A stretch of DNA of 64,000 nt from Hanstruepera marina (GTDB taxonomy: Bacteria; Bacteroidota; Bacteroidia; Flavobacteriales; Flavobacteriaceae): assembly GCF_019880635.1 (NCBI RefSeq), contig NZ_JAINVX010000002.1, positions 1-64,000 on the forward strand, read 5' to 3'. The translations under genes were made by a program, and so were the position numbers. Positions 12,848 to 20,196 of the stretch are shown in pieces; within the stretch, counting starts at the first letter, position 1, and each line of letters begins with the position of its first letter. The notes under the pieces were generated by a model, which saw only the letters and a program-made list of their open reading frames with translations, did not search any database and was not told the origin of the DNA.

Positions 12848-14203
12848 ATGCGTAATTTTAACAACCTAATTGAGCAAGAATACAAAAGTGCATACGAAAG
12901 TGCATACGATTTGTCATTGAAAAAAGAATTTTCCACACCAAAAATCTACACCGCAAACAACGATTTATCCAAACGTTGGTATGTGTATTTTTCCTATAGA
13001 AGTCCTGACACAGGAAAACTGAAACGTCAGACACCAATTTATGGTGAAGCCAACAAATACAAAACCAAAGAAGAACGTTTGGCTGTATTGACGATTTTAC
13101 GTCAAGTTCTGCAAAAGCTTTTGAGACAGGGCTACAACCCTTACCAGGATAATGAAGCCCTTTATCGCCATTATCAAGTCAAGGAAAACCCAAAAAAAGG
13201 TCATGACAATCAAAAGGAAAAAGTAGATTCCATTGAGCAAGAAAAAAATGTCATAACAAATAGTTCTGAATCCAAAAAAACACCTCAAGAAGATTTAGGA
13301 CCTACTTTAAAGGAGGCTTTTGATTTTGATTTGATACTTAAAGAAAAAACTTTACAACCAAGCAGTTTACGTTCATATGGCAGCCATATCAAAATATTTA
13401 AAAAATGGTTGAATCAACAAAGAAAGGAAGTTACCCATATAAGACAGGTCAATAAATCAATGGTTTCAGCATTTTTATTGGAAATTATGACAAAAACATC
13501 TGCTAGGAACAGGAATAATTATAGAGCTAGTTTGAGCAGTTTTTTTTCAACATTGGAAGAATATGAAATGGTTCGAGAAAACTTTATTAAAAAAATAAAG
13601 AATCTTAAGACCACGACAACACGAAATAAAACCTACACAAAAATTCAACAGCTGGAAATATTTGACCATTTAGAAAATGAAGATCCTACACTATTATTAT
13701 TTATAAAGTTTGTTTCCTATAATTTTTTGCGACCAATAGAAGTTTGTAGGTTGAAAATAGGAGATATAAATGCTGAAAACCGAACATTGAGTTTTAAAGC
13801 TAAGAACAGTCCGTTAAAAACTAAAATCATTCCTGAAGTGTTGTGGGAAGATCTACCAGATCTGGATAAACATAAACCAGAAAGTTTTCTATTTACACCT
13901 GATGGTATTGGTGGAGTCTGGGAAACAACAGCCGACAATAAGCGCAACTACTTTTCCAAACGCTTTAAAAGAGTGGTGAAGGATAAGTTTGGATTAGGAG
14001 AAGAATATGGTCTATATAGTTTTAGGCATACCTATATTACTAAACTATATCGAGAATTAAGAAAGACCTTGACTCCATTTGAGACTAAAAGTTATCTAAT
14101 GCAAATAACGGGACATTCAACGATGTTGGCCCTTGAACAGTATTTAAGGGATATAGATGCAGAGTTACCTGAAGATTATTCAAAATTCATTGAAACTAGA
14201 TGA
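12848..14203 (+). CDS. int: tyrosine integrase of the island
   Basis: 451 residues from the ATG at 12848; the upstream TTG at 12824 lies inside a terminator stem and is rejected. N-terminal arm-binding region to about 150, core-binding domain (about 155-265), then the catalytic domain. Catalytic residues: R295 (NFLRPIEVCRL), R393 and H394 in YSFRHTYITKLY (the usual first His is Tyr390), H423 (ITGHSTM) and nucleophile Y432 (LEQYLRD). Two arm-type repeats GTGCATACGA lie in its own first codons (12888-12909). It integrates and, probably with a directionality factor, excises the island at tRNA-Met. It overlaps the next gene by 4 bp. Confidence 0.92.
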   Translation: MRNFNNLIEQEYKSAYESAYDLSLKKEFSTPKIYTANNDLSKRWYVYFSYRSPDTGKLKRQTPIYGEANKYKTKEERLAVLTILRQVLQKLLRQGYNPYQDNEALYRHYQVKENPKKGHDNQKEKVDSIEQEKNVITNSSESKKTPQEDLGPTLKEAFDFDLILKEKTLQPSSLRSYGSHIKIFKKWLNQQRKEVTHIRQVNKSMVSAFLLEIMTKTSARNRNNYRASLSSFFSTLEEYEMVRENFIKKIKNLKTTTTRNKTYTKIQQLEIFDHLENEDPTLLLFIKFVSYNFLRPIEVCRLKIGDINAENRTLSFKAKNSPLKTKIIPEVLWEDLPDLDKHKPESFLFTPDGIGGVWETTADNKRNYFSKRFKRVVKDKFGLGEEYGLYSFRHTYITKLYRELRKTLTPFETKSYLMQITGHSTMLALEQYLRDIDAELPEDYSKFIETR

Positions 14204-14880
14204 AAGGAAAGTTAGAACAAATATTGCATGAAACAACCGTAAACCTATTTAAGGTTAGTATTTTCTATATTCCGGAATCGTTACTTGGGTTAATGAATAT
14301 TCAAAAGACAAAGGAAGTGATAGAGGATGTCAACAAATTGATTTTGATTGATAAGGATGGTTTCACATTAAACCCTGAAGATACGAAGGCAGGCCTATTC
14401 ATTCTGTCCAAAAAACTGTTCCTTGATGAAAATATCATTCTGTTGTATGATTTTAAGGAAAACAATAGCAAAGGAGGGTTTGAATATGTTTTAGAAAAAT
14501 ATGGTGAGATGGTTAATTCATTATTGTATTTAAGTGAATGGTTAAATAGCCACGTACAGGATGACATACTTAATATATCAACTGATCAGAAAACGGCTTT
14601 AAAATTACAGCACCAATTTTTTTTAAGTCATAAACATGAGTTTGAAAAAAAGTTCTGTAAAATATCTCAAGTATTTCCGAATAGTAAGTTAAATACCAAA
14701 ACCATCTTGAGTAATCTAAAGCCTATTGTTCCAAAACTAAACAAGCAGTTTGTCCAGAAACCAACAAGTAAAGGTTTGGAGAGGAGAGAACATATTAAAA
14801 AGTTAAAAGTAGAGACAAGAGCAAAAGCTGAAAACTATCTTTTGGAAGCTGTTTTTGGTGTAAATATTACCAAAAGTTAG
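14200..14880 (+). CDS. hypothetical protein coupled to the integrase
   Basis: 226 residues, ATG overlapping the integrase stop (ATGA). Mostly helical and charged, no signal peptide or membrane segment; the C-terminal 40 residues are basic (KGLERREHIKKLKVETRAKA). No family recognised. The coupling suggests a role in integration, excision or element maintenance, but this is inference from position only. Confidence 0.7.
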   Translation: MKGKLEQILHETTVNLFKVSIFYIPESLLGLMNIQKTKEVIEDVNKLILIDKDGFTLNPEDTKAGLFILSKKLFLDENIILLYDFKENNSKGGFEYVLEKYGEMVNSLLYLSEWLNSHVQDDILNISTDQKTALKLQHQFFLSHKHEFEKKFCKISQVFPNSKLNTKTILSNLKPIVPKLNKQFVQKPTSKGLERREHIKKLKVETRAKAENYLLEAVFGVNITKS

Positions 14881-14888
14881 TAAATTTA

Positions 14889-14912
14889 CGTCAAATGAAC
14901 GTATATTTGACG
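14889..14912. promoter_or_regulatory. inverted repeat over the start of the zinc-ribbon gene
   Basis: CGTCAAAT (14889-14896) and ATTTGACG (14905-14912) form a perfect 8-bp inverted repeat with an 8-base spacer, ending 4 bp before the ATG of the next gene. It could be an operator, or an RNA hairpin masking the ribosome-binding region. No T-tract follows, so it is not a terminator. Confidence 0.4.
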
Positions 14913-14916
14913 CATA

Positions 14917-15396
14917 ATGAGGGATTCAAAATATTATACCTGTAAGTTTTGCTTTGAGCAATTTGTGCCAACCAGGCGTGTTGTACAAAAGTATTGTAGT
15001 AATAGTTGTCGTTCCAAAGCGTATCATCACCGAAAGAAGAATCAAGATCAAACACAACAAGAAAACGGTCTCCTTCAAAATGCTACAAAAGAACTAAAGT
15101 TTGATACAACAGATACAGTAGTTTCAACCAAACCAACCAAGATCAAGGTTGAGAAGTTAAGTGCTGCGGGAGTTGGAAATGCTACTTTAGGGTCTTTAGC
15201 TGCAGATGGATTAAAGGCATTAGTTACGAAAGAAGCGGATAAAGCTTTAACAAAAGGTGATATTAGAAAAATTGTAGCCGAAATTAAAGGACGTTACCAT
15301 TTGGTTTTGAATGCTGACCCCTTACCTGATGGTCGGAAACCATATTTTGATATGGAAACAAGTCAGGTTGTATACAGATTCTATTGGAGTAAATGA
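14917..15396 (+). CDS. zinc-ribbon protein of the island
   Basis: 159 residues. N-terminal YTCKFCFEQFVPTRRVVQKY then CSNSCRSKAYHHRKK gives a CxxC...CxxxC zinc site (residues about 9-29) with a basic tail, then a Gln-rich linker, a small hydrophobic stretch (AAGVGNATLGSLAADGLKAL) and a C-terminal domain ending in VVYRFYWSK. The N-terminus resembles the ribbon of the gene at 12242. It is a candidate DNA-binding accessory or excision-control protein, which is a guess from the integrase neighbourhood. Confidence 0.68.
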   Translation: MRDSKYYTCKFCFEQFVPTRRVVQKYCSNSCRSKAYHHRKKNQDQTQQENGLLQNATKELKFDTTDTVVSTKPTKIKVEKLSAAGVGNATLGSLAADGLKALVTKEADKALTKGDIRKIVAEIKGRYHLVLNADPLPDGRKPYFDMETSQVVYRFYWSK

Positions 15397-15875
15397 AGAA
15401 ATATACAATTTGAAGGCATAGTTGATTTAATAAAGAGCTTAATATTAACCGTTCAAATTACAATGAGCAAAACGAAAGAGTAGAAAAAACCTCTTTAAGA
15501 CAAAAATATAAAAGTATTCTTTTTGACAATAAGGTTTGCAAATTCATAAATAAAAATATTTTCAATTTAAAGGTTATGGATATAACCAAAAAAAGTGTCA
15601 CTAATTCCATTGATTTGTTCTACTATTCCGTTGATTAGGGTTACAGATGTAACCTAATAAAGGTTGATTCTACACTATTTACTAGCTTTTTTGTCCCAAA
15701 GTTTGGTGAATACAACTAAAGGCGATAACTATTAACAGAGATTTCATTATCGTTTTATGGAATTGAACAGTAATGATACAGTTAGTTACATTAAATATTT
15801 CCTTAAAAAATACAAGGCATATCCTTATTTAGTTCTGCAATTCAATTGATACCTTGAGTTTTTAAAAGCAGAAGT
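15397..15875. other. gene-free stretch with two matching palindromes
   Basis: No credible ORF in 479 bp. Two related inverted repeats, GGTTATGGATATAACC (15572-15587) and GGTTACAGATGTAACC (15639-15654), lie 67 bp apart, both of the form GGTTA-N6-TAACC. They sit 220-290 bp upstream of the LytTR regulator gene and could be operators. The rest is AT-rich with no recognisable signal. Confidence 0.4.
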
Positions 15876-16601
15876 TTGACTAGCTATTTTATTATTGATA
15901 ATAATGATGAAATCACTAATACAATAAAAAAGGTATTTGCAGACTATTCTATGTTCAATTCTATTGGTTTTTCATCATATTATGATGAGGCAATGAACAA
16001 AATTCTTAAAAAAAAACCAGATATAATATTTTTCAATTTAGATGATGTCTTTAAAAATTCTTTTGAGTTTGTATCAGAATTAAACTCTTTTATGGATGCT
16101 CAACCCAATATAATTGGTATTTCAAAAGACAAGAACACCGCATATTTAGCTATCAAACATAGTTTTGTGGATTTTTTATTAAATCCTCTTACAGAGCTAG
16201 AGGTTAGAAAATCAATTTTAAAACTTAAAAAAAAACATTTGATGAAGCATAGTAGAACACTATGTTTGAAATCATATAAAGATTTTCAATATCTAAACAT
16301 TGAGAACATTCTTTTTTTAAAAGCAGATAATAATACTACAGAATTTTATATTTCTGATGGTTCAGTTGTTAACGCTTATAAAACATTAAAAACTTTCGAG
16401 ACCAATCTTCCAAATGATTTTTTAAGAATACATAAGAGCTACATAGTTAATAAAAACTATGTTTCTAGGATTAATTACGGCAAGCTTAAATGTACTATTG
16501 ATAATACTTCACATGTTATTCCATTTACTAAAACCTATATTGATAATATAGAGTTTATAAATAATTCATTAACGGATATATCCGTTCCTAGTCAAAATTA
16601 A
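15876..16601 (+). CDS. LytTR response regulator with degenerate receiver
   Basis: 241 residues from a TTG start at 15876, the only start that keeps the whole receiver. Residues 1-120 are receiver-like, but the phosphoacceptor position is Asn54 (IIFFNLDDV instead of IFLDI), the N-terminal acidic pair is D-N (FIIDNNDE), and the conserved Lys is Asn (LLNPLTE). Residues 135-235 are an intact LytTR DNA-binding domain (NIENILFLKADNNTTEFYIS, DFLRIHKSYIVNKNYVSRIN). It probably acts without phosphorylation, or through another input. No kinase gene is adjacent on its operon side. It may control the peptide locus downstream. Confidence 0.85.
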   Translation: MTSYFIIDNNDEITNTIKKVFADYSMFNSIGFSSYYDEAMNKILKKKPDIIFFNLDDVFKNSFEFVSELNSFMDAQPNIIGISKDKNTAYLAIKHSFVDFLLNPLTELEVRKSILKLKKKHLMKHSRTLCLKSYKDFQYLNIENILFLKADNNTTEFYISDGSVVNAYKTLKTFETNLPNDFLRIHKSYIVNKNYVSRINYGKLKCTIDNTSHVIPFTKTYIDNIEFINNSLTDISVPSQN

Positions 16602-16812
16602 TTTCCCTCTCATAAATAGTACTTTCACTCTTAAAATAGATGGTTTCACTAAACCTCTTTAGGAGAACTTTAATTAGCTGTTTTTCTATTCTACTTTAGC
16701 TTAAATAAAGAAGCTTCTTCATAACGCATTGAGATTATATACAAGTCTCTCTGCGTTTCAGGTCAATCCCAATACTTGGGATAACCAATTGTTTAATCCT
16801 AAATATTTTATT

Positions 16813-16983
16813 ATGAAGAATGCACACAACTTTTTTGTTCTAATGTTTTTTACTGCCTTATTTTTTTCATGCACACCAAGTAGTATTGATGAAGATCACC
16901 CTAATCAAACAATTGAAACTTATGGTACTGGAGATGATCAATCTGGTGAAGTTGATAATGATAGAGATGAAGATGGAGATTAA
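16813..16983 (+). CDS. small lipoprotein with acidic tail
   Basis: 56 residues from the ATG at 16813, preferred because it opens a clean lipoprotein signal: MKNAHNFFVLMFFTALFFSC with lipobox FFSC. An ATG-less extension upstream to 16729 adds 28 residues with no signal features. The mature part is only about 37 residues and extremely acidic (DDQSGEVDNDRDEDGD). No family. Followed by a strong terminator. It may be a surface or periplasmic partner of the TPR kinase that follows, also a guess. Confidence 0.65.
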   Translation: MKNAHNFFVLMFFTALFFSCTPSSIDEDHPNQTIETYGTGDDQSGEVDNDRDEDGD

Positions 16984-17006
16984 TTATAATACTTGATATT
17001 ATTAAT

Positions 17007-17036
17007 AGCCTTAAACTCTTGTTTAAGGCTTTTTTT
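17007..17036 (+). terminator. rho-independent terminator
   Basis: Perfect 10-bp stem AGCCTTAAAC (17007-17016) and GTTTAAGGCT (17021-17030) with loop TCTT and a T7 tail. It ends the small lipoprotein transcript. It overlaps the longest reading frame of the next gene and so rules out the TTG at 17019 as its start. Confidence 0.85.
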
Positions 17037-17066
17037 ATAGATTTGTTTTTAACATTAATTAAATAT

Positions 17067-19079
17067 TTGAAAGTTTTCTCAAACATATTTATCGTTAGAA
17101 TCTTATTATTTAGTTTGATGCTTTATGGTTTTATTAGTTGCAATTCAGAAAGCACAAAAAAAAAGAGATCATTTAATAAGCAGAATGACAGTATTTCGTT
17201 TTTTATTAAACAATCAAACCTTTTAAAAGCTTTTGATATTAATTGCAAATTGAATAATGATTCAATTAAAAAATCAAATTCATTGAAAATAGCCTATAAA
17301 GCACTTGTATATCAAGACTCGATGCTTTTTAATAAAGCAAATAACCAAGCATATACTTTATCCGTAAAACTAAAAGATACGCTTGGTATTGCCGAAACTT
17401 ATTGGAATAAAGGTTCTTACTATTCTGAAAAGGGCATTTTAGATTCTTCATATTATCATTATTTTCAGGCGAATAATTTTTATGAATTAATTGGTCATAA
17501 ATACTATTCGGCTAAAATGCTGTATAACATGGCATTTATTCAAAGCCGATTAAGGGATTATGTAAGCAGCCAAGCAAAATTATTTCAGGTTATATCTATT
17601 TATAAAGCATTAAATAAGAATCTATCACTTTATAAAACTTATAATCTTCTTGGAAGTATTTATATGGATTTAGAAGATTATGTGTCAGCCATTGATTATT
17701 ATACAAGGTCTATTGAAAGTTTATTGAAAGTAAAACAAAAAGGCACCTATAAGGAACAAAGTCTAAATAATCTAGGGCTCACATATCAAAAGCAAAAAGA
17801 TTATGAAAAAGCTATTGAGACTTTTAGCGATGCACTGAAAAATGATGATTTATTTGATCAAGATGTTAAGCTTTATGCAAGATTAATGGATAATCTTGCT
17901 TATACTAGATTATTGAATAAAGATACATCGGGAGTAAAGTTTAATTTATTGAAATCATTACATATTAGAGATAGTTTAAACAACTTTTCAGGAATTGTAA
18001 TTGCCAAGTTGCACATAGCTGAATATTTCTTATTAAAAAAAGATACAGTAGAAGCTATTAATTATTCTAGAGAAGCAAACGAATTGGCTAATAAAATTAT
18101 GAACAAAAGAGATGTGCTAGCCTCTTTGTTGTTGCTTTCCAAAATAGATAAAGAAAATTCAAGTTCTTATTTAAAAGAGCATGTTTTACTAACAAAAAAT
18201 CTAGAAAAACATGAGCGTTTATTAAGAAATAAATTTGCTAGGATTCGATTTGAAACAGATGAGTATATTCATCAAGCAGAAAAACTCTCATTACAAAAAT
18301 ACATTATACTTATTTCTAGCTTCGGTATTATCTTAATTTTATCATTGTTGTATTTCATTAGATTGCAGAAAAGGAAAAACAATGAATTACGTTTAGAAAA
18401 AGAACAACAAAAAGCCAATGAAGAAATATTTAAATTAATGCTAGAGCAACATGTTAAACTAGAAGAAGGAAGGCTTAAAGAAAGATATAGGATTTCTGAA
18501 GAATTACATGATAGTATTTTGGGGAAGATATTTGGAACCAGAATGGAGTTGGGATTCCTTGATATTGGCGGCAATGAAGAAACTAAATCTAAATATGAAC
18601 TATTAGTTAATGGTTTGCAAAATATAGAGGGAGAGATAAGAGATATTTCTCACGAATTAAAAAACGAAAATTTTCTTTCTAAAACAGATTACATTTCAGT
18701 AATAACTACTTTAGTTAAAGAAAAAAGTCTTTTGGGAGATTTTAAATATGAAATAAACTACCATGAATCTATGTGTTGGAATGAAGCATCAGCTGCTATT
18801 AAGTTAAACTGCTATCGTATTCTGCAAGAGGCTTTGCAAAACATTGTAAAGTATTCAAATGCTAGTTTAGTGAAAATCACTTTAGGCTTTGACAATAGAA
18901 TTCTTAAGCTTATAATTCAAGATAATGGTGCTGGATTCAATATAAAAAAATCAAGTAAAGGTATAGGAATAAAGAATATTCAATCTCGGGTTAAGCGATT
19001 AAATGGTACATTTATAATAGAATCCAAACCAAATATAGGGGCTATTCTTTCTATACAAATTCCATATAAAGTAAAATAA
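17067..19079 (+). CDS. TPR sensor histidine kinase (NarL-partner type)
   Basis: About 670 residues. The chosen TTG start at 17067 gives MKVFSNIFIVRILLFSLMLY plus GFISC, a lipoprotein-type signal; the longer frame begins inside a terminator. About 45-385 are tetratricopeptide repeats (for example ALNKNLSLYKTYNLLGSIYM, LNNLGLTYQKQKDYEKAIET), presumably periplasmic. Then come one transmembrane helix (YIILISSFGIILILSLLYFI), a coiled coil, the phosphoacceptor box RYRISEELHDSILGKIFGTR (HisKA_3), and an HATPase domain with DNGAGFN and GIGIKNIQSRV. It should phosphorylate the regulator encoded next, which it overlaps by 1 bp. Confidence 0.88.
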   Translation: MKVFSNIFIVRILLFSLMLYGFISCNSESTKKKRSFNKQNDSISFFIKQSNLLKAFDINCKLNNDSIKKSNSLKIAYKALVYQDSMLFNKANNQAYTLSVKLKDTLGIAETYWNKGSYYSEKGILDSSYYHYFQANNFYELIGHKYYSAKMLYNMAFIQSRLRDYVSSQAKLFQVISIYKALNKNLSLYKTYNLLGSIYMDLEDYVSAIDYYTRSIESLLKVKQKGTYKEQSLNNLGLTYQKQKDYEKAIETFSDALKNDDLFDQDVKLYARLMDNLAYTRLLNKDTSGVKFNLLKSLHIRDSLNNFSGIVIAKLHIAEYFLLKKDTVEAINYSREANELANKIMNKRDVLASLLLLSKIDKENSSSYLKEHVLLTKNLEKHERLLRNKFARIRFETDEYIHQAEKLSLQKYIILISSFGIILILSLLYFIRLQKRKNNELRLEKEQQKANEEIFKLMLEQHVKLEEGRLKERYRISEELHDSILGKIFGTRMELGFLDIGGNEETKSKYELLVNGLQNIEGEIRDISHELKNENFLSKTDYISVITTLVKEKSLLGDFKYEINYHESMCWNEASAAIKLNCYRILQEALQNIVKYSNASLVKITLGFDNRILKLIIQDNGAGFNIKKSSKGIGIKNIQSRVKRLNGTFIIESKPNIGAILSIQIPYKVK

Positions 19080-19750
19080 TGAAAGATATTAATGTACTTA
19101 TTATAGATGATCATCCAATTATTGCAAGTTCATATAAGAATGCACTTTTAAAAATAAAAAAGGATTCAGGGTTGTATAATTTTGTTGTTACTGAAGTGGT
19201 TAATATTGATGATGCATTAATTCAGATTAAAAAAAACCTACCATCCTTTTATGGTATTATTTTTTTAGATATTAAATTATCAGTATCAGAAAATGGGAAA
19301 TACCTATCAGGGGAGGATTTAGGGATAGAAATAAGGAGAGTTAGTCCGAAATCCAAAATTATTGTAGCTACGACTTATAATGACAATTATAGAATAGACA
19401 GTATTTTAAAGAGTATAAATCCCGATGGGTTTTTAATTAAGAATGATATGCAGCCGAAGGATTTGATTAAAGGAATCATTGAAGTTATTGAAGAACCACC
19501 TCACTATAGTGTAACTGTTAGAAAATTAATTCGTAAGCATATTACTTCAGATATTGTTTTAGATAAGATTGATAGACAAATTCTTTACGAATTATCCAAC
19601 GGAACAAAGATGACTGAATTGCCCAAAGTTATATCAATGTCAATAAGTGGTATTGAAAGAAGAAAACGTTTGTTGAAAGACGTATTCAATATTACTAGTA
19701 AGGATGATAGGGATTTAGTTGAAATAGCCAGAGAAAAAGGCTTTATTTAA
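19079..19750 (+). CDS. NarL/LuxR-type response regulator
   Basis: 223 residues. Receiver with acidic pair (VLIIDDHPII), phosphoacceptor Asp in GIIFLDIKLS, and conserved Thr and Lys (VATTYND, GFLIKND). The C-terminal helix-turn-helix (IDRQILYELSNGTKMTELPK, ISMSISGIERRKRLLKDVFN) is a diverged LuxR/GerE domain. Translationally coupled to the TPR kinase. Target genes are not evident; the peptide locus nearby is a candidate. Confidence 0.9.
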   Translation: MKDINVLIIDDHPIIASSYKNALLKIKKDSGLYNFVVTEVVNIDDALIQIKKNLPSFYGIIFLDIKLSVSENGKYLSGEDLGIEIRRVSPKSKIIVATTYNDNYRIDSILKSINPDGFLIKNDMQPKDLIKGIIEVIEEPPHYSVTVRKLIRKHITSDIVLDKIDRQILYELSNGTKMTELPKVISMSISGIERRKRLLKDVFNITSKDDRDLVEIAREKGFI

Positions 19751-19776
19751 TCCAAAAAACAATTGCGCTTTTAAAG

Positions 19777-19800
19777 AACCTTATACACAATAAGGTTTTT
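19777..19800 (+). terminator. rho-independent terminator after the two-component pair
   Basis: AACCTTAT (19777-19784) pairs with ATAAGGTT (19790-19797), loop ACACA, followed by T residues. It closes the kinase-regulator operon. Confidence 0.7.
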
Positions 19801-20196
19801 CCTCATTAAAAATATGTTGTGATTTTTTAAATTAGACAGTTCTATACTATAAATTAGTTTTAGGATAATTTGCGGTATTTGATAATTATTACAAATTACC
19901 GATGAGGTCAGAATATTAATAAAAAATATAAAATTAGGTCACTAAATTTACCTCTAGATAAATTCGGTAAAAGTAAAAAGTGAAGTGTAAAACGCTAGGT
20001 TAAGTGTTGAGAGGGCTTTCTTCAAATAATAAATAATTTGAAAAGGGACTTTCACCTAAAAAGATTAGAGAACAAGTAAATGTTTGAAAAGTAGTTATTC
20101 TAATAAAACCTTTTATTATCCAAATAATGCTTAATGATAGTGATATAAACCTAATCATATAATTAGCAATTTACAAGGCGAAAAAACCAACTATCA
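19801..20196. other. gene-free stretch before the RloC-like gene
   Basis: About 400 AT-rich bases with no credible ORF on either strand and no clear repeat. It presumably contains the promoter of the ATPase gene at 20197, but I see no convincing TAnnTTTG element. Confidence 0.4.

Noticed and set aside
17019-17066. TTG start for the TPR kinase at 17019
   Set aside because: It lies in the terminator loop and stem; the TTG at 17067 gives a proper lipoprotein signal.
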